A program made the translations under genes and the position numbers. The notes under the pieces were generated by a model that saw nothing but the letters and a program-made list of their open reading frames with translations, made no database searches and was not told the origin of the DNA. From assembly GCF_003259835.1 (NCBI RefSeq), contig NZ_QLMI01000008.1, positions 62,001-126,000 of the forward strand: DNA of 64,000 nt, in the 5' to 3' direction. This DNA comes from Flavobacterium aquaticum. Lineage in GTDB: Bacteria; Bacteroidota; Bacteroidia; Flavobacteriales; Flavobacteriaceae. This document shows, one piece after another, positions 60,788 to 64,000 of this stretch. Numbering within the stretch: the stretch's first letter is position 1; every line of letters begins with the position of its first letter.

Positions 60788-61658
60788 AGAACTAAAAACC
60801 CACTTTTTCGATACATTAAAAAATATTCAAGACGAACAAGAAATCGAAAGTTTCTTTTTCATCCTAACGGAGTATTTGCATAATTTAAAAAGAGTAGACC
60901 TAGTTTTGAATCCTAATTTTGAACTTTCAGAAGAAGAAGTTGAAAAGTGGAATACTATTTTAACGGATTTACAACAAGAAAAACCCATTCAGTACATCAC
61001 GGGTGAAACTTGGTTTTACGGCTTGCGATTTGAAGTCAATGAAAATACTTTAATTCCAAGACCAGAAACAGAAGAACTTGTCGAATGGATTTTAAATTCA
61101 CCCAATATCCATCATCCATCACCCATCAATATTTTGGATATTGGAACTGGTTCTGGTTGTATTCCTATTTCATTAAAAGCTAATTTATCACAAGCAAATG
61201 TTTCAGCTATTGATGTTTCAGAAAAAGCATTAGAAGTGGCTAAAAGGAATGCGGAGTTAAATAAAGTGGAAATCAATTTTATTGAAGCCAATATTTTAGA
61301 AGTTGAAGATTTATCTCAACTTCCATCACCTATCATCCATCATCCATCATCCTACAATATCATTGTTTCAAATCCACCCTACGTTCGTAATTTGGAAAAA
61401 CAAGAAATAAAGAAAAATGTATTGGACTACGAACCTCATTTAGCGCTATTTATAGAAGATACAGATGCTTTACTTTTTTATAGAAAAATTGCACAATTGG
61501 CTTTGAAAAATTTAACTCCAAACGGGTTGTTGTTCTTCGAAATCAATCAATACTTAGGAAAAGAAACGGTTGAATTACTTGAAAATATGGGTTTCAAAAA
61601 TATCGAATTGAAAAAGGATATTTATGGTAATGATCGAATGATTAGATGTTCGATTTAA
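60777..61658 (+). CDS. prmC: Peptide chain release factor N5-glutamine methyltransferase
   Basis: 293 aa from ATG 60777. PrmC methylates the GGQ glutamine of release factors. The N-terminal helical domain ends near GETWFYGLRF; the SAM motif is ILDIGTGSGCIPISL and the catalytic motif is VSNPPYVR. Between and before these are two segments, SPNIHHPSPINI and LPSPIIHHPSSYNI, encoded by tandem CATCC-type DNA (61107-61127 and 61323-61352), which appear to be short repeat insertions in loops. The gene starts inside the upstream secreted-protein gene. Confidence 0.92.
   Translation: MVIKELKTHFFDTLKNIQDEQEIESFFFILTEYLHNLKRVDLVLNPNFELSEEEVEKWNTILTDLQQEKPIQYITGETWFYGLRFEVNENTLIPRPETEELVEWILNSPNIHHPSPINILDIGTGSGCIPISLKANLSQANVSAIDVSEKALEVAKRNAELNKVEINFIEANILEVEDLSQLPSPIIHHPSSYNIIVSNPPYVRNLEKQEIKKNVLDYEPHLALFIEDTDALLFYRKIAQLALKNLTPNGLLFFEINQYLGKETVELLENMGFKNIELKKDIYGNDRMIRCSI
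61107..61127 (+). repeat. CATCC-type repeat inside prmC, first segment
   Basis: ATCCATCATCCATCACCCAT encodes IHHPSP just before the SAM-binding motif. It resembles the intergenic run at 10665-10693. Confidence 0.6.
61323..61352 (+). repeat. CATCC-type repeat inside prmC, second segment
   Basis: A run of CATCACC and three CATCATC words encodes PSPIIHHPSS immediately before the NPPY strand. Confidence 0.65.
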
Positions 61659-61680
61659 CCTAATACGAATTACACAAATA

Positions 61681-61740
61681 TCTTAGCGAACCTTGCGAAA
61701 AAACTTTGCTCCCGAAGCTTCTGGATTTGCGTTTAAATTA
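61681..61740. repeat. CGCAAAG-type interspersed repeat, copy 2 (inverted relative to copy 1)
   Basis: TTAGCGAACCTTGCGAAAAA and TTTGCGTTTAAAT match the reverse of the word family at 15352-15446; the 13-mer at 61726-61738 is an exact inverted copy of 15354-15366. It runs into the stop of the ABC permease gene. Confidence 0.55.
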
Positions 61741-62979
61741 TTCGTAACGCAACGCTTCCACAGGATCTAATTTTGAAGCTTTTATGGCAGGATATAATCC
61801 AGAAACAATCGTTACAATAAAAGTGGTGATAAAAGCTGCAATGATAGCCATCCAAGGAATTACAAAGTCAAAACCGATGGCTGATGCAATTGCAAAACCA
61901 ATCAGAATTCCTAATAAAATTCCAACTAATCCACCTAATTGACCAATTACTAATGTTTCAGTGAAAAACTGCCAAGCAATCGTACTTCTTTTGGCTCCAA
62001 GCGATTTTCTTACACCAATTTCACGTGTTCGTTCGGAAACGGAAACCAACATAATATTCATTAATGCAATAGACGAACCAAAAACCGTAATAATTCCGAT
62101 TACCCAAGCTGAAATCCCTAAAACTGCGGTATTTGAAAGTAAGGTTTGAATTAAATCATCACTACGTTCAATTCCGAAGTTCTCTTTTTCAACCGGACTC
62201 AATTTTCGAACTCTTCGCATCGTAATAATGGCATCATCAACCGCTTCATCTAAAAGCGCTTCATTGGTAACCATCACGTCTAAATCGTAGTTAATATTGG
62301 GTGCCGAAAATAAGGAACGCGCCACTTGTGTTGGAATCAAAACACGTAAATCTTGACTGTTTCCAAAAGTTGAACCTTTCTCTTTTAAAACACCTATTAC
62401 TTTAAATTTAGCACCACGAATGGATATCGTTTTATCTAACGGATTGATGTTTTCAAACAATCCTTTTTCAAAATCCGAACCTAAAACACAAACGTAATTG
62501 TTGTTTGCTATGTCAAATGAATTGAAATTTCTACCTTTTGTAACTTCTAAACCTTTATTCGGACAAAAATTCTCGTCTACACCAACGATAGAAATTTCTG
62601 GATCGGTCTTTTTTTCACCATATTTTACTTCGATAGCAGAACCTGCTGTAAACGATAGAGAAGTGGTGGTAAAAGGAAAATTAAATTTGTCTTGAAAAGC
62701 CTTGGCTTCTGGGTAACTTATGATAGGATTGACACGTTGTTCGGTATCGTTTTGATTAATTTCGGAAGAAAAATCGTATTGGCTAATTGAAAATGTATTT
62801 GCTCCCATAGAAGCAAAATCTTTCAAAATCGTATTTTCTAAAGCCGAAACTACTGTTAGAATTCCAACCAAAGCCGTGATTCCAATAGCAATAATCATTA
62901 CTGTTAACGAAGTACGCAAAGCCTGACCTTTAATAGAATCAAGCGCAATTTTTGTGTTTTCTTTAAATAATCCTACCAT
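61738..62979 (-). CDS. MacB-type ABC transporter permease
   Basis: 413 aa. An N-terminal helix (ALRTSLTVMIIAIGITALVGILTVVSAL) is followed by the MacB periplasmic core domain (~50-270, with SIVGVDENFCPNKGLEVTKGR, IRGAKFKVIGVLKEKG) and three C-terminal helices of the FtsX type (GVRKSLGAKRSTIAWQFF motif in the coupling loop). Such permeases work with an ATPase and often a membrane-fusion protein, to move lipoproteins or peptides or to transmit mechanical work. No ATPase gene is adjacent in this window. Its left neighbour is prmC in convergent orientation. Confidence 0.9.
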   Translation of the reverse strand: MVGLFKENTKIALDSIKGQALRTSLTVMIIAIGITALVGILTVVSALENTILKDFASMGANTFSISQYDFSSEINQNDTEQRVNPIISYPEAKAFQDKFNFPFTTTSLSFTAGSAIEVKYGEKKTDPEISIVGVDENFCPNKGLEVTKGRNFNSFDIANNNYVCVLGSDFEKGLFENINPLDKTISIRGAKFKVIGVLKEKGSTFGNSQDLRVLIPTQVARSLFSAPNINYDLDVMVTNEALLDEAVDDAIITMRRVRKLSPVEKENFGIERSDDLIQTLLSNTAVLGISAWVIGIITVFGSSIALMNIMLVSVSERTREIGVRKSLGAKRSTIAWQFFTETLVIGQLGGLVGILLGILIGFAIASAIGFDFVIPWMAIIAAFITTFIVTIVSGLYPAIKASKLDPVEALRYE

Positions 62980-63025
62980 GACTATAAGACTAAAGTAGGA
63001 ACGAAATGTTACAGTATCATGGAGA

Positions 63026-63108
63026 TTTTTTTAAACACATAGACACATTAGATTTGAATTGTGAATAGTTTTAGGTGTTTTACTTTATATAGTTCACAAA
63101 GGCTATGT
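63026..63108 (+). repeat. Interspersed repeat B, copy 2
   Basis: The first 31 nt are the exact reverse complement of 14217-14247. The word TTTAAACACATAG at its edge is repeated in inverted orientation at 63150-63172, so the ~145-bp stretch has imperfect terminal inverted repeats. Confidence 0.75.
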
Positions 63109-63250
63109 GTTTTGATGCAAAATGGAATGCCTTTTTAGTTTAAATTTAAACTATGTGCCTATGTGTTTAAAACCAAAAAATAGATTTTTTATACTGCCGA
63201 ATATGTTCGATATTTGCACTACGAAATTTTTAAGATTTCTATACTTTCAG

Positions 63251-63276
63251 AATTCTAAATTCTAAATTCTAAATTT
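63251..63276. repeat. AAATTCT tandem repeat upstream of hisS
   Basis: Three to four 7-bp units (AATTCTAAATTCTAAATTCT) end 3 bp before the hisS ATG. A related AATTTAGAA word appears near 11610-11640. Confidence 0.7.
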
Positions 63277-63279
63277 AAA

Positions 63280-64000
63280 ATGGCACAAAAACCAAGCATA
63301 CCAAAAGGAACCCGAGATTTTTCACCAGCAGAAGTGGCGAAACGCAATTATATTTTCAGTACGATAAAAACCAATTTTGAGAAATTTGGCTTTCAACCGA
63401 TTGAAACACCTTCGTTTGAAAATTCTGAAACTCTAATGGGAAAATATGGCGAAGAAGGTGATCGTTTGATTTTTAAGATTTTGAATTCGGGAGATTATTT
63501 GGCTAAAGCTGATGCTGCTTTGTTGGAAAATAGAGATAGTTTGAAGTTAACAAGTCACATTTCCGAAAAAGCCCTTCGTTACGATTTAACTGTTCCTTTT
63601 GCGCGTTACGTAGTACAACATCAAAACGAAATTGAGTTTCCGTTCAAGCGTTACCAAATACAACCAGTTTGGCGTGCGGATCGACCTCAAAAAGGACGTT
63701 TTAGAGAATTTTATCAATGTGATGCTGATGTTGTGGGTTCAAATTCACTTTGGCAAGAAGTGGAGTTAGTGCAATTGTATGATTCGGTTTTCACGCAATT
63801 AGGTTTAGGTGGCGTTACGATTAAAATTAACAATCGTAAAATCTTATCAGGAATTGCTGAGGTAATTGGTGCTTCGGATAAATTGATTGATTTTACGGTA
63901 GCTTTAGATAAATTAGACAAAATAGGTGAGGATGGCGTGAAAAAAGAAATGTTAGAAAAAGGCATTTCGGAAACAGCGATTGAGAAAGTACAACCGTTGT
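63280..64000 (+). CDS. hisS: Histidyl-tRNA synthetase, 3'-truncated by the window edge
   Basis: ATG 63280 opens a frame that runs to the end of the window (240 codons seen). The start [20 protein letters not shown] contains class II motif 1 neighbourhood; [28 protein letters not shown] (the histidine-binding TVP loop) and motif 2 [20 protein letters not shown] are clear. It attaches histidine to tRNA-His. The [19 protein letters not shown] form is that of the Bacteroidota/eukaryote-like branch rather than the E. coli type. The catalytic C-terminal part (motif 3) and anticodon-binding domain lie outside the window. Confidence 0.95.
   Translation, partial: MAQKPSIPKGTRDFSPAEVAKRNYIFSTIKTNFEKFGFQPIETPSFENSETLMGKYGEEGDRLIFKILNSGDYLAKADAALLENRDSLKLTSHISEKALRYDLTVPFARYVVQHQNEIEFPFKRYQIQPVWRADRPQKGRFREFYQCDADVVGSNSLWQEVELVQLYDSVFTQLGLGGVTIKINNRKILSGIAEVIGASDKLIDFTVALDKLDKIGEDGVKKEMLEKGISETAIEKVQPL

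Larger units (their letters stand above)
62980..63279. other. 300-bp gene-free region made of repeat B and short tandem repeats
   Basis: No ORF of convincing quality. It holds repeat B (63026-63108), an oppositely oriented copy of its terminal word at 63150-63172 (CTATGTGCCTATGTGTTTAA), and an AAATTCT tandem array before hisS. A weak -7-like GATATTTG lies at 63209-63216. Confidence 0.6.

Overview
The window is a gene-dense, AT-rich chromosomal stretch from a member of the Bacteroidota, very probably a Flavobacterium or close relative. Reasons: a T9SS type B (CHU_C-like) and a T9SS type A secreted protein; Bacteroidota promoters of the form TTTG-N19-TAnnTTTG; few Shine-Dalgarno sequences and several TTG starts; a long-form GAPDH; a ~570-residue signal peptidase I; a B12-dependent methylmalonyl-CoA mutase; and the gene run parA-parB-DUF5683-dapB-lepB-wbqC. 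Both ends cut genes: a GNAT acetyltransferase at the left and hisS at the right. I see no rRNA, CRISPR array, prophage or transposase; the only RNA gene is tRNA-Pro(UGG).

Layout. 1-9.5 kb: acetyltransferase, an erythromycin-esterase-like surface protein, rluF, a coiled-coil protein with a degenerate zinc ribbon, a Nif3 family protein, lpxK-punA and a TPR hybrid histidine kinase. 9.5-16.5 kb: gap, lipA, a sigma factor/glycosyltransferase cluster, murB, recF. 16.7-23 kb, mostly plus strand: TPR membrane protein, ribH, small membrane protein, mutL, two rhomboid proteases, an EEP family protein. 23-28.5 kb, minus strand: wbqC, lepB, dapB, DUF5683, parB, parA. 28.6-36.7 kb: T9SS protein, aminotransferase, a 40-aa/160-aa gene pair, a nucleosidase-like gene, a short leader ORF with terminator, then rtcB-prfH-TPR. 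36.7-44.3 kb, minus strand: the two methylmalonyl-CoA mutase subunits separated by a 1009-aa ELWxxDGT-repeat protein, an FtsB/DivIC-like gene and udk. 44.4-64 kb: tRNA-Pro, trxB, long gap, htrA, dapF, GNAT, mltG, DUF2279, a lysozyme-like protein, rsmI, a tyrosine phosphatase, dnaA, thioesterase, yigZ, a transporter, HAD phosphatase, ribD, GNAT, secreted TPR protein, prmC, ABC permease, hisS.

Most genes are housekeeping: cell envelope (lpxK, murB, mltG, dapB, dapF), replication, repair and segregation (dnaA, recF, mutL, parAB), cofactors (lipA, ribH, ribD) and ribosome or translation maintenance (rluF, rsmI, prmC, rtcB, prfH, hisS, tRNA-Pro).

The most interesting signals are these. (1) A 27-codon ORF and strong terminator just upstream of rtcB-prfH, with mutually exclusive complementary segments laid out like a translation-coupled attenuator in front of a ribosome/RNA repair operon. 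(2) Several families of short interspersed repeats, some shared as exact inverted copies up to 31 nt between distant intergenic regions, and some apparently inside genes (prmC, the mutase large subunit, the DUF2279 start). (3) A MutL whose endonuclease motifs are all degraded. (4) A large secreted-repeat gene placed exactly between the two mutase subunits. (5) A tiny gene abutting a gene of unknown function behind a perfect promoter.
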